From Serratia inhibens (GTDB lineage Bacteria > Pseudomonadota > Gammaproteobacteria > Enterobacterales > Enterobacteriaceae): a stretch of 64,000 nt of DNA. Both the position numbers and the translations under genes were made by a program. Shown here piece after piece: positions 32,354 to 43,935 of this stretch. Numbering within the stretch: the first letter of the stretch is position 1; each line of letters starts with the position of its first letter. The stretch is from positions 1,302,001 through 1,366,000 of the forward strand of contig NZ_QYYG01000001.1 of assembly GCF_003591175.1 (NCBI RefSeq), in the 5' to 3' direction. The notes beneath the pieces were generated by a model. The model was not told the origin of the DNA. It was given only the letters and a program-made list of their open reading frames with translations, and did not search any database.

Positions 32354-33760
32354 TTATTCCATCCATTCGGTATGGAATACGCCTTCTTTGTCGATACGCT
32401 TGTAAGTGTGGGCACCGAAGTAGTCACGCTGCGCCTGGATCAGGTTGGCAGGCAGAACGGCTGAACGGTAGCTGTCGTAGTATGCGATGGCTGCAGAGAA
32501 GGTCGGCGTTGGGATGCCGTTCTGTACCGCGTAGGACACCACATCACGCAGCGCTTGCTGATATTCATCAGCGATCTGCTTGAAGTATGGCGCCAGCAGC
32601 AGGTTGGCGATGTCGGCATTGTCTGCGTAAGCGTCGGTGATTTTCTGCAGGAACTGAGCGCGGATGATGCAGCCGGCGCGGAAGATCTTGGCGATATCGC
32701 CGTAGTGCAGATCCCAGTTATTTTCCTGAGAAGCCGCTTTCAACTGAGAGAAGCCCTGCGCATAAGAAACGATTTTGCCCAGGTACAGCGCACGGCGCAC
32801 TTTCTCGATGAACTCGGCTTTGTCGCCGCTTACTGGCGCAGCTTTAGGACCGGTCAGCACTTTAGATGCGGCAACGCGCTGGTCTTTCAGTGAGGACAGG
32901 TAACGGGCGAAAACGGATTCGGTGATCAACGACAGAGGCTCGCCCAGATCCAGAGAGCTCTGGCTGGTCCATTTGCCGGTGCCTTTGTTGGCCGCTTCGT
33001 CCAGGATCACATCGACCAGGTATTTACCTTCTTCGTCTTTCTTGGTGAAGATGTCTTTGGTGATGTCGATCAGGTAGCTGTTCAGTTCACCTTTGTTCCA
33101 CTCGGCGAAAGTCTCAGCCAGCTCTTCGTTGTTCAGGTTCAGCGCCTGTTTCAACAGGGAATAGGCTTCTGCGATCAGCTGCATGTCACCGTATTCGATG
33201 CCGTTGTGCACCATCTTCACGTAGTGGCCGGCACCGTCAGCGCCGATGTAGGTCACGCAAGGCTCGCCTTCGGCAACCGCCGCGATTTTCTCCAGGATTG
33301 GCGCCACCAGCTCGTAAGCTTCCTTCTGGCCGCCAGGCATGATTGAAGGCCCTTTCAACGCGCCCTCTTCGCCACCGGAAACGCCGGTACCGATGAAGTT
33401 GAAACCTTGATCAGACAGTTCGCGGTTACGGCGGATGGTGTCCTGATAGTAGGTGTTGCCACCGTCGATCAGAATGTCACCTTTATCCAGGTGCGGAGTC
33501 AGAGAAGCAATGGTTTTATCTGTCGCTTCACCCGCTTTCACCATCAGCAAAATGCGGCGTGGTTTTTCCAGCGATTCGACAAACTCTTCGACGGTGTAGA
33601 ACGGTGCCAGGTTTTTGCCCGGGTTCTCAGCGATAACTTCGTCAGTCTTGTCACCTGAACGGTTAAAGATGGAAACGGTATAACCACGGCTTTCGATGTT
33701 CAGTGCCAGATTGCGGCCCATCACCGCCATGCCGACAACGCCGATTTGTTGCTTGGACAT
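32354..33760 (-). CDS. gnd: 6-phosphogluconate dehydrogenase, decarboxylating
   Basis: The 468-residue protein has the NADP-binding start [16 protein letters not shown] and [23 protein letters not shown] with the catalytic-site residues. Further on are [16 protein letters not shown] and the C-terminal dimer tail ending in [17 protein letters not shown]. It oxidises 6-phosphogluconate to ribulose 5-phosphate and carbon dioxide, producing NADPH in the pentose phosphate pathway. Its position between his and a polysaccharide cluster is the classic enterobacterial O-antigen anchor, and gnd is often exchanged with these clusters. AGGAGTTCC precedes the start. Confidence 0.97.
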   Translation of the reverse strand: MSKQQIGVVGMAVMGRNLALNIESRGYTVSIFNRSGDKTDEVIAENPGKNLAPFYTVEEFVESLEKPRRILLMVKAGEATDKTIASLTPHLDKGDILIDGGNTYYQDTIRRNRELSDQGFNFIGTGVSGGEEGALKGPSIMPGGQKEAYELVAPILEKIAAVAEGEPCVTYIGADGAGHYVKMVHNGIEYGDMQLIAEAYSLLKQALNLNNEELAETFAEWNKGELNSYLIDITKDIFTKKDEEGKYLVDVILDEAANKGTGKWTSQSSLDLGEPLSLITESVFARYLSSLKDQRVAASKVLTGPKAAPVSGDKAEFIEKVRRALYLGKIVSYAQGFSQLKAASQENNWDLHYGDIAKIFRAGCIIRAQFLQKITDAYADNADIANLLLAPYFKQIADEYQQALRDVVSYAVQNGIPTPTFSAAIAYYDSYRSAVLPANLIQAQRDYFGAHTYKRIDKEGVFHTEWME

Positions 33761-33931
33761 TTAGGAACTCCTGTCTGAGGATGACACCTGTTAACGGCCC
33801 ATGGCCAACAGGTTTTTGATGTGGCAAACATGTTAACTCAGGATGGCTCCACGTGGGTAGTGATTGGTGCGATAGGTCACACTTTTGCACTTCATCTAAC
33901 GCCACCGAACGGCAATGTGATTAATTTACAA

Positions 33932-35047
33932 TCATTTAGCGATGAGCTGACGATAAAGCTCAATGTAACTTTCTGCCATACGCTCAGAGGTAAACAGCGC
34001 CTGGAAACGTTTGGCGGCATTCTCGCCATATCGCTGCGCCAGCTCAGGATCTTGCCAAAGAGCGGTCATCGCCGTGCGCAATGCTTGCGGATCGGATGGC
34101 GGCACAACGATGCCGGTTTCCTGATCAATGTTGATATAGGTCGTTCCTGTGCCAATTTCACTCGAGATCAGCGATTTTCCATACATCGCGCCTTCGAGCA
34201 AGGTGATGCCAAAGGCTTCGGAACGTAAATGGGAAGGGAATACTACGCTATAGCATAGCCGCAACAGTGCGGCCTTATCTTCATCTGGCAGCGCGCCGAG
34301 AAAATGAATATTTTTTAATCCCAGATCCTGCGCCTGCCGTTTAAGTTCAGCCTCGATTGGGCCAGCACCAATAATGACCAAAGGAAAATCGGTACCCTGA
34401 ACGGCCTCAAGCAAAATATGCAGGCCTTTGTAATAGCGAAATGCCCCGACAAACAGGAAGAAGCGATCGCCAACTTGTTGACGCCAGCGCTCAAGATGAG
34501 CTTCATCAGCAACCGGATAAGACTTTTTATCCAGGCCATAAGGAATGACTCTCACCTTAGGGAGGTATTTTTGCAGTACCGGGCTCGTTTTCACATAGTT
34601 TGGAGAGGCTGCGACAATGCAGTCTACCGAACTCAAAAACTTGTTCATCAACGGTGTGTACATTTTCAGAGCCAGTTTTTGCTTAACAATATCTGAGTGA
34701 TAACTGACCACCGTCGGTTTTTTAACACCGGCAATAAAGTGCACCAAATCCATATAGGGATACGGAAAATGATAATGAATGATATCAGCCTGAGCCACCA
34801 ACTCTTTAAACTTTCTTATGGCACTGATTGAAAACGGCGTCGATGCCACTTCAAAATCAGTCGCTGCATAATAAGCCGGGTGCACCCCTACACGGGCATT
34901 GTCAAAATCGCCTCGGGTGCTCAAAGACAGTGTGGTCGACTCAATCTGGTGACATGCACCAGCTTCACTTAATTGAAATATGACCTGCTCTATGCCACCA
35001 AAGGAATCCGGGTAGTATGTTTTATAAAAATGCAGAACTTTCAACAT
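33932..35047 (-). CDS. GT4-family glycosyltransferase (last gene of O-antigen operon)
   Basis: The 371-residue GT-B enzyme has an N-terminal SFGGIEQVIFQLSEAG segment, the donor-domain FLFVGAFRYYKGLHILLEAV, and the EX7E-like SEAFGITLLEGAMYGKSLISSEIGTG. It would transfer a sugar from a nucleotide donor, here probably GDP-D-rhamnose or GDP-mannose, to the growing lipid-linked chain at the cytoplasmic membrane face. The start at 35047 (MLKVLHFYKTYYP) is used, because the upstream in-frame ATG at 35104 would overlap the preceding gene. Only 8 bp separate it from that gene. It corresponds in position to WbpZ/WbdB-type enzymes of D-rhamnan and mannan loci, but exact linkage is unknown. Confidence 0.85.
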   Translation of the reverse strand: MLKVLHFYKTYYPDSFGGIEQVIFQLSEAGACHQIESTTLSLSTRGDFDNARVGVHPAYYAATDFEVASTPFSISAIRKFKELVAQADIIHYHFPYPYMDLVHFIAGVKKPTVVSYHSDIVKQKLALKMYTPLMNKFLSSVDCIVAASPNYVKTSPVLQKYLPKVRVIPYGLDKKSYPVADEAHLERWRQQVGDRFFLFVGAFRYYKGLHILLEAVQGTDFPLVIIGAGPIEAELKRQAQDLGLKNIHFLGALPDEDKAALLRLCYSVVFPSHLRSEAFGITLLEGAMYGKSLISSEIGTGTTYINIDQETGIVVPPSDPQALRTAMTALWQDPELAQRYGENAAKRFQALFTSERMAESYIELYRQLIAK

Positions 35048-35055
35048 GAAAAATA

Positions 35056-36189
35056 TCAAACCTGCTGGTAAGCGAGAATGGTTTCTTGCGCACAACGTTG
35101 CCAAGAAAAATGTTTTGCCCGATTTAAACCCTTGATTCTGGCCTCTTCGCGCCAGACTTCATCTTCAATGCTTTTTTGAATCAGTTGCGTGAGTGTTTCA
35201 ACATCCATTGCCGCACACATCAAGGCGCAATCACCCACGACCTCAGGCAATGAGGCACTGTCTGAACAAACAACCGGCACTCCTGACGCCATCGCCTCCA
35301 AGACCGGTAGCCCGAACCCTTCATACAACGATGGAAACAGGAAACTGCGCGCGCCGGCAAACAGGAGAGGTAAATCTGCCGATTTAGTGTAACCAAGATA
35401 GCGCAGCCACCCTGCCTTTTGCCCACGTTCAAAACGCTGGTGCAACCCTTCGCTACTCCATCCTTTAAATCCGCTGATCACCAGCGGAATATTCAGGCGT
35501 AGTTCCAGTGGCAAACGTTCGTAAGCATCCAGAAGCGTTTCAATATTTTTGCGAGGCTCGATAGAACCAGTAAATAAACAGTACTGATTCGGTTTTAAAT
35601 CGAGGGGGGATAAAACGCATGAGATCTCTTCAGTTTCACGCGGATAAAAATCCCCGCTGCTGGCTAATTGGGCCGAATAAACCTTACTCAAGGGCAAGTT
35701 GAAGTACTCGGCTAATTCATGACGAGTGAATTCTGAGTCCGTGACAAGAATATCGGCGCGCTTAATAGTCAGAAGCAGTTCTTTCTGCATAAAACGGACA
35801 CGCTCCGCCGGATGGCATTGCGACCAGGTAAATACCGAGAGATCGTGGAAAGTTGCCAGGCAGCGATCGACATTGGGTGGCAAATAGAAATTAGGGCTGT
35901 GGTATATCGCGTCCGGGTGTTTTCTGAGCGTATGAGTTTTTAACCACGGTGCTGTCAAACGATATAATTCTGATGCGAAACGGCTTTTTTGGACCCGCCG
36001 ACGCAGCCCCTGCCCTGAGGACGTAATTTCCCTGGCGGTGGGAATTTGCCGACTTAAGTTACGCCCCTGAAGAAATAAAAGCTCAGAAATTTCTGAGCTT
36101 TCTTTCAAGCAGTTGGCTAACTCATAAGCATATCGGCCGATCCCGGTTAAAGGGTACTTTATCGGGTCAGTACCAAATATAACTTTCAT
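35056..36189 (-). CDS. GT4-family glycosyltransferase
   Basis: The 377-residue GT-B enzyme has [16 protein letters not shown] at the N-terminus, [23 protein letters not shown] at the start of the donor domain, and [25 protein letters not shown] containing the EX7E motif. These features are typical of mannosyl/rhamnosyl transferases such as WbpY and WbdB/C. The ATG at 36189 begins 2 bp after the rmd-like stop. The in-frame ATG at 36243 inside that gene is not used. It likely adds early or repeating residues of the O-chain. Confidence 0.85.
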   Translation of the reverse strand: MKVIFGTDPIKYPLTGIGRYAYELANCLKESSEISELLFLQGRNLSRQIPTAREITSSGQGLRRRVQKSRFASELYRLTAPWLKTHTLRKHPDAIYHSPNFYLPPNVDRCLATFHDLSVFTWSQCHPAERVRFMQKELLLTIKRADILVTDSEFTRHELAEYFNLPLSKVYSAQLASSGDFYPRETEEISCVLSPLDLKPNQYCLFTGSIEPRKNIETLLDAYERLPLELRLNIPLVISGFKGWSSEGLHQRFERGQKAGWLRYLGYTKSADLPLLFAGARSFLFPSLYEGFGLPVLEAMASGVPVVCSDSASLPEVVGDCALMCAAMDVETLTQLIQKSIEDEVWREEARIKGLNRAKHFSWQRCAQETILAYQQV

Positions 36190-36191
36190 TA

Positions 36192-37084
36192 TCAGTTTTC
36201 CAACATCCAGCGTAACGTCTCCTCCAAAGGAGGCGTATCCCATTCGCCGATGGTGGCACGCAATTTACTCGCATCCCCACACAGGCTTTTTACTTCGTTC
36301 GGCCGAACAAAAGCAGGATTCACTCGGATCTCCAGGGAATGACCAGAGATCTTTTCACATAGAGCAACGGTTTCCCGCAAAGAGTATGTTCTGCCAGAGC
36401 AAACGTTAATGGTTTCCCCCACCGGCCTAGCCTGGAGCAGCGCCACATAGGCTTTGCTTAAAGCGCGAACATCGGTGAAATCACGCCAGACATCGATATT
36501 TCCCAATTCTATCACTGCAGCATTGTCTTTATAATGCTTCACAATCTTCGGTAACAGGAAATTCTCAGCCTGACCAACGCCAGTGTAATTAAAGGGCCTG
36601 GTGATAAATATCGGCAATTTATCCATCCAGAGCCTGGCCATATACTCCATAGCCAGCTTACTGACCGCATAGTCATTCACCGGATTTGCAGGCGTGCATT
36701 CGTCCAGTTTACCCTCAACGCTATTGCCATAAATATTGGCGCTGCTGGCAATCAGAATCGCATCCAGTGGCTTTCCGCAATCATAAATCGCCTGCAGTAA
36801 ATTGCGGGTACCTATTACGTTGACGTTATAAAACGCACTTGCATCACCGTGACCAACAAAGGCAATAGCGGCCAAGTGGACCACAACATCAGGCTTAACC
36901 TTTGCGATGGCATCCGCCAGCTCATCCGCATTCAACAGGTTGACCTGCAGATAATCCTCTTGGGTTGAGGGCAATGACCCCACCCCAAACACCCGGTATC
37001 CGGCAGCGGATAACTCCGCTGCCACATAACGGCCGGTAAACCCATTAATGCCTGTAATTAAGGCACGTTTGCCGGCGCCAAACA

Positions 37085-37085
<1 letters not shown>
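36192..37085 (-). CDS. rmd: GDP-4-keto-6-deoxy-D-mannose reductase (RMD-like)
   Basis: The 297-residue extended SDR has the NAD(P) motif ALITGINGFTGRYVAAEL, the serine in ASSANIYG, and the YAVSKLAMEY catalytic Tyr/Lys pair. RPFNYTGVGQAENFLLPKIV and ELGNIDVWRDFTDV are characteristic of GDP-hexose 4-reductases. Directly after gmd, it would reduce GDP-4-keto-6-deoxy-D-mannose to GDP-D-rhamnose. GDP-6-deoxy-D-talose is the alternative stereochemical outcome and cannot be excluded from sequence. Its ATG overlaps the gmd stop by one base, so the two are translated together. Confidence 0.8.
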
Positions 37086-38137
<1,052 letters not shown>

Positions 38138-38156
38138 TTAGATCAAAAAAACATGA

Positions 38157-41100
38157 TTACGCGTTCAATAACTCTGCCATCCATTGCGGCACGGCCTCGT
38201 TTTCCATTTCAAACCCTAAAAGGAGGTTTTCCTTAAAACCGGAGGTTATTGCGTAATGTCTCTCTTGTAAAAAAAGCCCATGGTACTTCTCTGGATGTTT
38301 ACGGTAAAGCAGAACATCTTTCTGGAAAAACCGTGCACGACTCACCGCTGACTCGCGCTCTTTCGAGCGCAGTTGCGCTGGATGGAACACATCAACATCT
38401 TTGGCATAAGGCACCATGCCCAATTGTTGCATGCGCCAACCAAAATCCGTGTCCTCACGGAAATGAGGATGATCGAATTGCAAATCAAATCCCCCCAGAT
38501 AGTGGAACACCGCGCTCCTGACCATCAGGTTAGCGGTCATAAAACCAATGCTTTCAAAACCAACGTTTGTTACCGGTCGCCAATTGTCATCACCATGATG
38601 ATCCGAAGTAATTATTCCCTCAACGCCGACAACGCCTTCAACCTCGAAATATTTGCGGGCATTGGCCAACCAATTCGGTCCTGGTCTGCAATCGTCGTCA
38701 GTGAAGGCGACAACTTTCCCTTGAGCCAGCATAGCGCCGGTGTTCCTTGCTCTAACCGCGCCTTTAACCGGCGAGTGATAATAGCAAAGAGGGAAACCGA
38801 AATCAGACTCACACTCCGACCAGGGTTTTTCACTCTGATCAATAATGATGACCTCAAAATCACGCTCTATTTGCTTTTGCAAATAACTAACCAGATCAAG
38901 CAGTTGGTCTGGGCGTTCATAACTTGGGATCACAACGGAAAAATAGGGCTGCGGTTGATTTGCCAACTGAGCGCGCGAAGATAACATTTTGCCGACGACC
39001 TCGGAGATACGTTCCCAGGCATAGCTGCTTTCTACGCAGGCCCGTGCCGCAGCCCCAACTTTGCTGCGATACTCCGGCTCAAACAAAGCGCGAATTGCAG
39101 TGGCGAATGCCTCTTTCGTCGGTTCGACGACCAGCATGGCGTTCAAACCACCGGTATCAATACCGCGAGCGCCGATCTTGGTGCTTACCGTTGGCATCGC
39201 CATCGACATGAAGTCGAACATTTTGATATTGGTGCCCGATCCCGAAAACATCGGGTTTACCGCCATGTCTGCGGCGGACAACCATAACGCCTTGTCTTCT
39301 TCGCTAAGCATGCCGGTTACCCGCACGTTCTTGCGATTAACATTCTCAACGACACTTCCAACGCCGCCGGCAATGATAAAGGTCACCTCAGGCACGGCAG
39401 GAGCCAATGTATCAGCAATAAATTTGGCGGCTTCAACATTAGGTCCGTATGCGCTGCCGATAAAAATGGCCAGCTTGTCATCGGCGGAATATTTTAACGC
39501 CACTTTTGCCGCAGCTCGCTCTTCATCTCCCGGCACCGGATGTGCAAATGCCATGACACCATTAGGCACGACACGCATTTTTTCCGGTGAAAACTCATAG
39601 ACCCGATTAAAACGCAGCAGGTCTTCATGCGAACACGCCAAGATGAGATCCGCACGCTGTCCGAGGAGATATTCGTCGGCAATAACCTGACGAATTGCCG
39701 CTAACTCGGCGGCATTACTTTCATCAAACAGTTGTGCGCGCAAATACCCTTCAACATTTTGCGAGTCGTAGACTACGACTTTGCCCTGGAGCAAGCTGGG
39801 GTCGATAAGTGGATAAACCCACGGATGAGAAAACACCACCACTTCAGCCTGCTTGATATTTTCAATAACGCCGGCCAGATAATCAGGCGACAGATGTCCT
39901 TGCTGACTGAATACGACATCTATGACCGTTTTACCATTGGCCTGAGCCCCCCACTCTTGCGCGGCAAGATGGTGCTCCTGGCTAAGGGGAATATCAATTT
40001 CTTCCAGATTAGGACTGAGATGATGACGGCGATATTTTTCACCCGGCCAGTCATAGGAGCCGACATACGTGGCTTTTACTTCCTGCCCTAAGTTATGATA
40101 AAGCCCCAGCAAGCGCAAACGGCCCCCCCCGATTGGCGGATCGATTGGCTGCATATCCGCCACAACCACATTGAGCGGCATTTGCTTTACCGTGACTTGA
40201 GAGGCCATAGCTGCGGAAATCAACTGTTTGCCAACAGTTGCCCAAGACATCCCCTGGATCGCCTCATAACCCTTCAGCCCCATGGCAGCCGCGGAAGCCG
40301 TATTCTTGAACAGCCACTCAAACCCCTCGCACAAGGCCTCTGGGGTCGGCTCGCAGATCAACCCGGTTTCCTGGTGTTTAACAAAATAGGTTGGCTCGCC
40401 CGAGTCAGCGCAGGTAATGACCGGCTTGGCGCTGGCAAAACCTTCCAATGTCACGTACCCGTAATCTTCTTTTTTCGGCACAAAGGCGATCGCCAAAGCA
40501 TTGGCGTAATAATCAAGCAACTCTTCATCGCTCAGACGGCCGACAAACTCAATCCGGCTATCGCCGGCGGCCAAAGCCTTAAGCTCTTGCTCAGCTTCCC
40601 CCGTCCCAGCAATAACGAGTCTGAGCGGCAATGACGAAGCCTTGATGGCATTGATGGCAAGGTCAACCCGTTTCCAGGGATGCAAACGCCCAGGCAAGAA
40701 GAAATAGTCGCCCACTTTACCTTGTCTGAAACCATTGACACCCAATGGCGGATGTATCACATCAGAGTGAATACCACGCCAGCGATAGAGACGATTGGAT
40801 ACTTCATGACCAATGGTGAATTTGGCCTTCACTTTCGAAATTGCCTCAAAGTCCCATTGGTGAAGCATCGCCCGCTCAGCAAGGCGAATGGGATCATGAC
40901 CGGGGAAGGTTTCGTAAAACATATCATCAAAAACACGTACAGTATGCACCAGGTACATCACGTGATTAGGATGATTAACCGCAAAAGTTGGCGTTTTGGT
41001 GGAAACAACCGCGTCGAAACGGCTAAGATCCAGCTCGCGGCAAGCTTGATAGTTTTTACCAATTTGTTCAAAAGAAGACTCGTCTGCAATGACCGGAATA

Positions 41101-41258
41101 ATTTCCGCCTCACAGCCTATTTCGATTAAGCCCGCCAATAACCCTTGATAAAAACGCTCGGCGCCACCTACCTCTCCCTGCGCGGACTCTGTCGTTAATA
41201 CAGCAACACGCAACCCTTTGAACTGCTCAAGTTCAGAGTATTGATTACAGTAATTCAC
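38157..41258 (-). CDS. Three-domain glycosyltransferase (GT4-GT4-GT2), probable O-chain polymerase
   Basis: This 1033-residue protein appears to hold three glycosyltransferase units. A GT4 covers about residues 1-350 (GGAERFYQGLLAGL, FFLPGRLHPWKRVDLAINAI, EGFASAKPVITCADSGEP). A second GT-B unit covers about 355-760 (PPIGGGRLRLLGLYHNLGQ, IFIGSAYGPNVEAAKFIADTL, MSMAMPTVSTKIGARG). A GT2 covers about 770-1033 (YFSVVIPSYERPDQLLDLV, VAFTDDDCRPGPNWLANA, REDTDFGWRMQQLG). Multi-domain enzymes of this sort polymerise homopolymer O-antigens (WbdA of mannan O8/O9). It overlaps the FkbM/coiled-coil gene by ATGA. Each domain may form one linkage of the repeat. I do not know a named orthologue. Confidence 0.8.
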   Translation of the reverse strand: MNYCNQYSELEQFKGLRVAVLTTESAQGEVGGAERFYQGLLAGLIEIGCEAEIIPVIADESSFEQIGKNYQACRELDLSRFDAVVSTKTPTFAVNHPNHVMYLVHTVRVFDDMFYETFPGHDPIRLAERAMLHQWDFEAISKVKAKFTIGHEVSNRLYRWRGIHSDVIHPPLGVNGFRQGKVGDYFFLPGRLHPWKRVDLAINAIKASSLPLRLVIAGTGEAEQELKALAAGDSRIEFVGRLSDEELLDYYANALAIAFVPKKEDYGYVTLEGFASAKPVITCADSGEPTYFVKHQETGLICEPTPEALCEGFEWLFKNTASAAAMGLKGYEAIQGMSWATVGKQLISAAMASQVTVKQMPLNVVVADMQPIDPPIGGGRLRLLGLYHNLGQEVKATYVGSYDWPGEKYRRHHLSPNLEEIDIPLSQEHHLAAQEWGAQANGKTVIDVVFSQQGHLSPDYLAGVIENIKQAEVVVFSHPWVYPLIDPSLLQGKVVVYDSQNVEGYLRAQLFDESNAAELAAIRQVIADEYLLGQRADLILACSHEDLLRFNRVYEFSPEKMRVVPNGVMAFAHPVPGDEERAAAKVALKYSADDKLAIFIGSAYGPNVEAAKFIADTLAPAVPEVTFIIAGGVGSVVENVNRKNVRVTGMLSEEDKALWLSAADMAVNPMFSGSGTNIKMFDFMSMAMPTVSTKIGARGIDTGGLNAMLVVEPTKEAFATAIRALFEPEYRSKVGAAARACVESSYAWERISEVVGKMLSSRAQLANQPQPYFSVVIPSYERPDQLLDLVSYLQKQIERDFEVIIIDQSEKPWSECESDFGFPLCYYHSPVKGAVRARNTGAMLAQGKVVAFTDDDCRPGPNWLANARKYFEVEGVVGVEGIITSDHHGDDNWRPVTNVGFESIGFMTANLMVRSAVFHYLGGFDLQFDHPHFREDTDFGWRMQQLGMVPYAKDVDVFHPAQLRSKERESAVSRARFFQKDVLLYRKHPEKYHGLFLQERHYAITSGFKENLLLGFEMENEAVPQWMAELLNA

Positions 41259-42715
41259 TGCTGACCCCTTTCGTCTTTGGCGGCTTTAAGCTCATCCTTG
41301 ATTCTGCTGTGTAACTCGTCAAGACTCAGCGAGTGAGATGACTTAAATGATAAAAATGCGCTATTTTGCCCTGCCAGCATTTCATTTGCTGAAAAAGTAG
41401 TCCGCGGGCTGCTTCCAACCAGGACTTTGAGATAGAGGCTGCGGAGTGGGGAATACAATCCCAGCTTCTTGACGGTAATTACCGTGAAATGTCTCAGCCT
41501 GGGGTTATTGTTGAAAATTCGAATCAGTTTCCGCCCACCACGGCCGAACAACCCCACTTTCTGCTCCCCATTGTTGCCGTTTCTCATCCGCCCCAGTAGG
41601 CGAACCGGAGCGCTGGCACGCCATGAGGTGCTGCCGTAAATCTGTTCGATATGATTTTTCAGAACACTGATTTCATGTTCAAGATCTCGGGTATGCCCCA
41701 GTGAAGTTTCATGGACCTTAGAAAGAGCGTCATAAGCGATATGTACACGCTCATTTTCTGCCGATAGCTTGGCTACTTTTTGAATTAACTCATCATACTG
41801 GCGTGTACTATTCAGATGACCAAGGATACCACCAACATTAGCCGCCAGTTCGTCCAGGTTTTTAGTTCTTTCATGTAGTACATCAAGCAGCGAGTTCAGT
41901 TCATTGCCATGCTCTTGCACAGTCGTTATAGCACTGATAATACTGCTATTATTCAACACACTATCTAACACCTGCTGCTTATAATCTTCAAACTTCCGCG
42001 TTGTCTCATCTGCATTTTTCACAGCGGTAAATTCGCTGAAAGTCTGATAATCATCAAATACATTGGGTGGATACTTTAACGACGGCAACAGCTCTTGATG
42101 TTCGACTGAAACATAGAATCGATTGAGACCATCGGCATAAGCGAACAGATAGTTTTTATTTATCAGCAGATCTTCAATTTCTGAATGCGTTTCTATTTGC
42201 GTGTTAGGGAACGTCGACTCAACCACCACTATCCATGGGCGATATTTATCCCAATCATTTCCTTTAAGGACGGAAAGCTCGACCCCTTCAACGTCTACTT
42301 TTAAGAAATGAATGTTATCCTGACGGAATTCAGCACACACGTCAGCCAATGTTCTTACCGCAACATTGTGCCATTCCCCCTTGTAACCTTCAGCCTCATG
42401 AGCATCGGCAACCTCTTTGTCGAGAGTTGCCCAACCACGAATCTCACATTCCCAAATGGCCAATTCACCCGCACTTTCATTCAACGCGCAGTTCAGATTA
42501 ATGTCTTGAGGCCTATCGGCAACAAGCTCATTAAAATGCCCAAGGATGGGCTCAATATTTATGCCACGCCACCCTCGATTATAAAATGAACGCGTCACGG
42601 AGTCGACAATAGGATCGTTGGCACCAACATCAATATAGAACCCATTTTCAACATTCTTCAGTGCTTTCCAAAGCACCACATCCTCTAAATTCTGCGCATA
42701 TGAAATAAAACTCAT
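41255..42715 (-). CDS. FkbM-type methyltransferase with coiled coil, probable chain terminator
   Basis: The 486-residue protein begins with an FkbM-family SAM methyltransferase (about 1-215: MSFISYAQNLEDVVLWKAL, YIDVGANDPIVDSVT, GWRGINIEPI, IHFLKVDVEGVELSVLKG). A heptad-rich coiled coil follows (about 280-365, ending HIEQIYGSTSWRASAPVRLLGR). The C-terminal tail is basic and partly amphipathic. In mannan O-antigen systems WbdD joins a methyltransferase, a kinase and a coiled-coil ruler and caps the chain. Here there is no kinase. The gene sits between wzt and the polymerase and overlaps both by ATGA. The ATG at 42715 is set by this overlap. Chain capping is inferred. Confidence 0.72.
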   Translation of the reverse strand: MSFISYAQNLEDVVLWKALKNVENGFYIDVGANDPIVDSVTRSFYNRGWRGINIEPILGHFNELVADRPQDINLNCALNESAGELAIWECEIRGWATLDKEVADAHEAEGYKGEWHNVAVRTLADVCAEFRQDNIHFLKVDVEGVELSVLKGNDWDKYRPWIVVVESTFPNTQIETHSEIEDLLINKNYLFAYADGLNRFYVSVEHQELLPSLKYPPNVFDDYQTFSEFTAVKNADETTRKFEDYKQQVLDSVLNNSSIISAITTVQEHGNELNSLLDVLHERTKNLDELAANVGGILGHLNSTRQYDELIQKVAKLSAENERVHIAYDALSKVHETSLGHTRDLEHEISVLKNHIEQIYGSTSWRASAPVRLLGRMRNGNNGEQKVGLFGRGGRKLIRIFNNNPRLRHFTVITVKKLGLYSPLRSLYLKVLVGSSPRTTFSANEMLAGQNSAFLSFKSSHSLSLDELHSRIKDELKAAKDERGQQ

Positions 42716-43935
42716 TTCGTATAAATTCCTATTTCCGGGTCCAACCAAGTCAGACCAACAAAATTGGTTTTATCAATATTGACGACATTAAAAAGCAAGG
42801 CTAAATCACGCCACTCGTAATTATTCACCAAATGAGTATCTGTACTTACAAGTGCCGTTTGTATCGAGTAACTTCCCGGGCCAAGATTAGCATCGAAACA
42901 AAAATCATAAACCAATGTTGTCCCAGCCTTAGCATTATCAACGACCTTCTTTTTCAGATCGGTATTTGTGCCATATAAAACCTGCCCCAAACGGTCCTTA
43001 ATTCCATACCCCAAGACCAAACGAGGAATATCCTGGTTAACCTTGACTTCGATATGTAAAGTCACCGTCTGACCCACATTGACTATTTCCACCGGCTTAT
43101 TGTTCTTATCTAATAAGCTGATCTCAAAGACCTCGGCCTCACCAGTGCCCGAAATAGTCTGTGTTTTCCCCTCGGAGGTAATTCTCTGCTCTACCTTCTG
43201 GTTCTGCTTTGCCGCCAGTAAGGCATTATAGTAATCCATGACTGCTTCGGGCTCACCTTCCATTTCAATGCGACCGGCATTGAGCAAAATAGCTCGGTCG
43301 CAAATACTTTGAATCGCCTGCTTATCATGAGACACAATTAACAGAGTGGTGCCTTGTCGACGGAACTCGCGAATTCGTTCAAAGCTCTTGTGTTGAAAAT
43401 AATCATCACCAACCGACAATGCTTCATCAACTATCAGGACATCAGGTCTGATCGCAGTGGCCACACTAAACGCCAAACGCATCTGCATGCCGCTGGAATA
43501 GACACGCACGGGACTGTCAAGATAATCCCCAATCTCGGCAAACTCCTCGATTTGCGGCATTAATTTGCTGATCTCATCAGCATGCAATCCCATCAACTGG
43601 CCCGCCATATAGACGTTTTGCCGGCCTGTAAAGTCAGGATGGAACCCCATGCCCAACTCCAGCAAAGCGGCCACACGCCCTGAAATATGGATATTGCCTT
43701 TCGTCGGTTGACTGGTGCCAGTGATCATTTTCAGCAATGTGCTCTTGCCAGCTCCATTGATGCCGATAATGCCTACCGCCTCTCCCGGATTAACGGTAAA
43801 ATTAATATCTTGCAACACCCACTTCAGCTGATGTTTGATGATATTCCCGGGACAAAACCATTCGATAAGACGGGCCCAACGGTTAGGATATTGCTTAAAA
43901 GCCTTCCCAATATTACTTACACTGATAGTGCTCAT
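42712..43935 (-). CDS. wzt: O-antigen ABC transporter ATP-binding protein with carbohydrate-binding C-domain
   Basis: The 407-residue protein has an N-terminal ABC ATPase (about 1-235: Walker A GINGAGKSTLL, signature YSSGMQMRLAFSVA, Walker B VLIVDEALSVGD). The C-terminal domain of about 160 residues has a Wzt-C-like beta-sandwich character (VNVGQTVTLHIEVKVNQDIPRLVLGYGIKDRLGQVLYGTNT). In Wzt proteins of capped O-antigens this domain binds the modified chain end. With Wzm it exports the undecaprenyl-linked chain. The ATG at 43935 overlaps the wzm stop (TAATG); the in-frame extension to 43995 is rejected. Confidence 0.94.
   Translation of the reverse strand: MSTISVSNIGKAFKQYPNRWARLIEWFCPGNIIKHQLKWVLQDINFTVNPGEAVGIIGINGAGKSTLLKMITGTSQPTKGNIHISGRVAALLELGMGFHPDFTGRQNVYMAGQLMGLHADEISKLMPQIEEFAEIGDYLDSPVRVYSSGMQMRLAFSVATAIRPDVLIVDEALSVGDDYFQHKSFERIREFRRQGTTLLIVSHDKQAIQSICDRAILLNAGRIEMEGEPEAVMDYYNALLAAKQNQKVEQRITSEGKTQTISGTGEAEVFEISLLDKNNKPVEIVNVGQTVTLHIEVKVNQDIPRLVLGYGIKDRLGQVLYGTNTDLKKKVVDNAKAGTTLVYDFCFDANLGPGSYSIQTALVSTDTHLVNNYEWRDLALLFNVVNIDKTNFVGLTWLDPEIGIYTK

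Noticed and set aside
32364-33760. Possible JUMPstart or attachment site at gnd
   Set aside because: No ops core or repeat was seen at the gnd ends; the ops site is at 47752.
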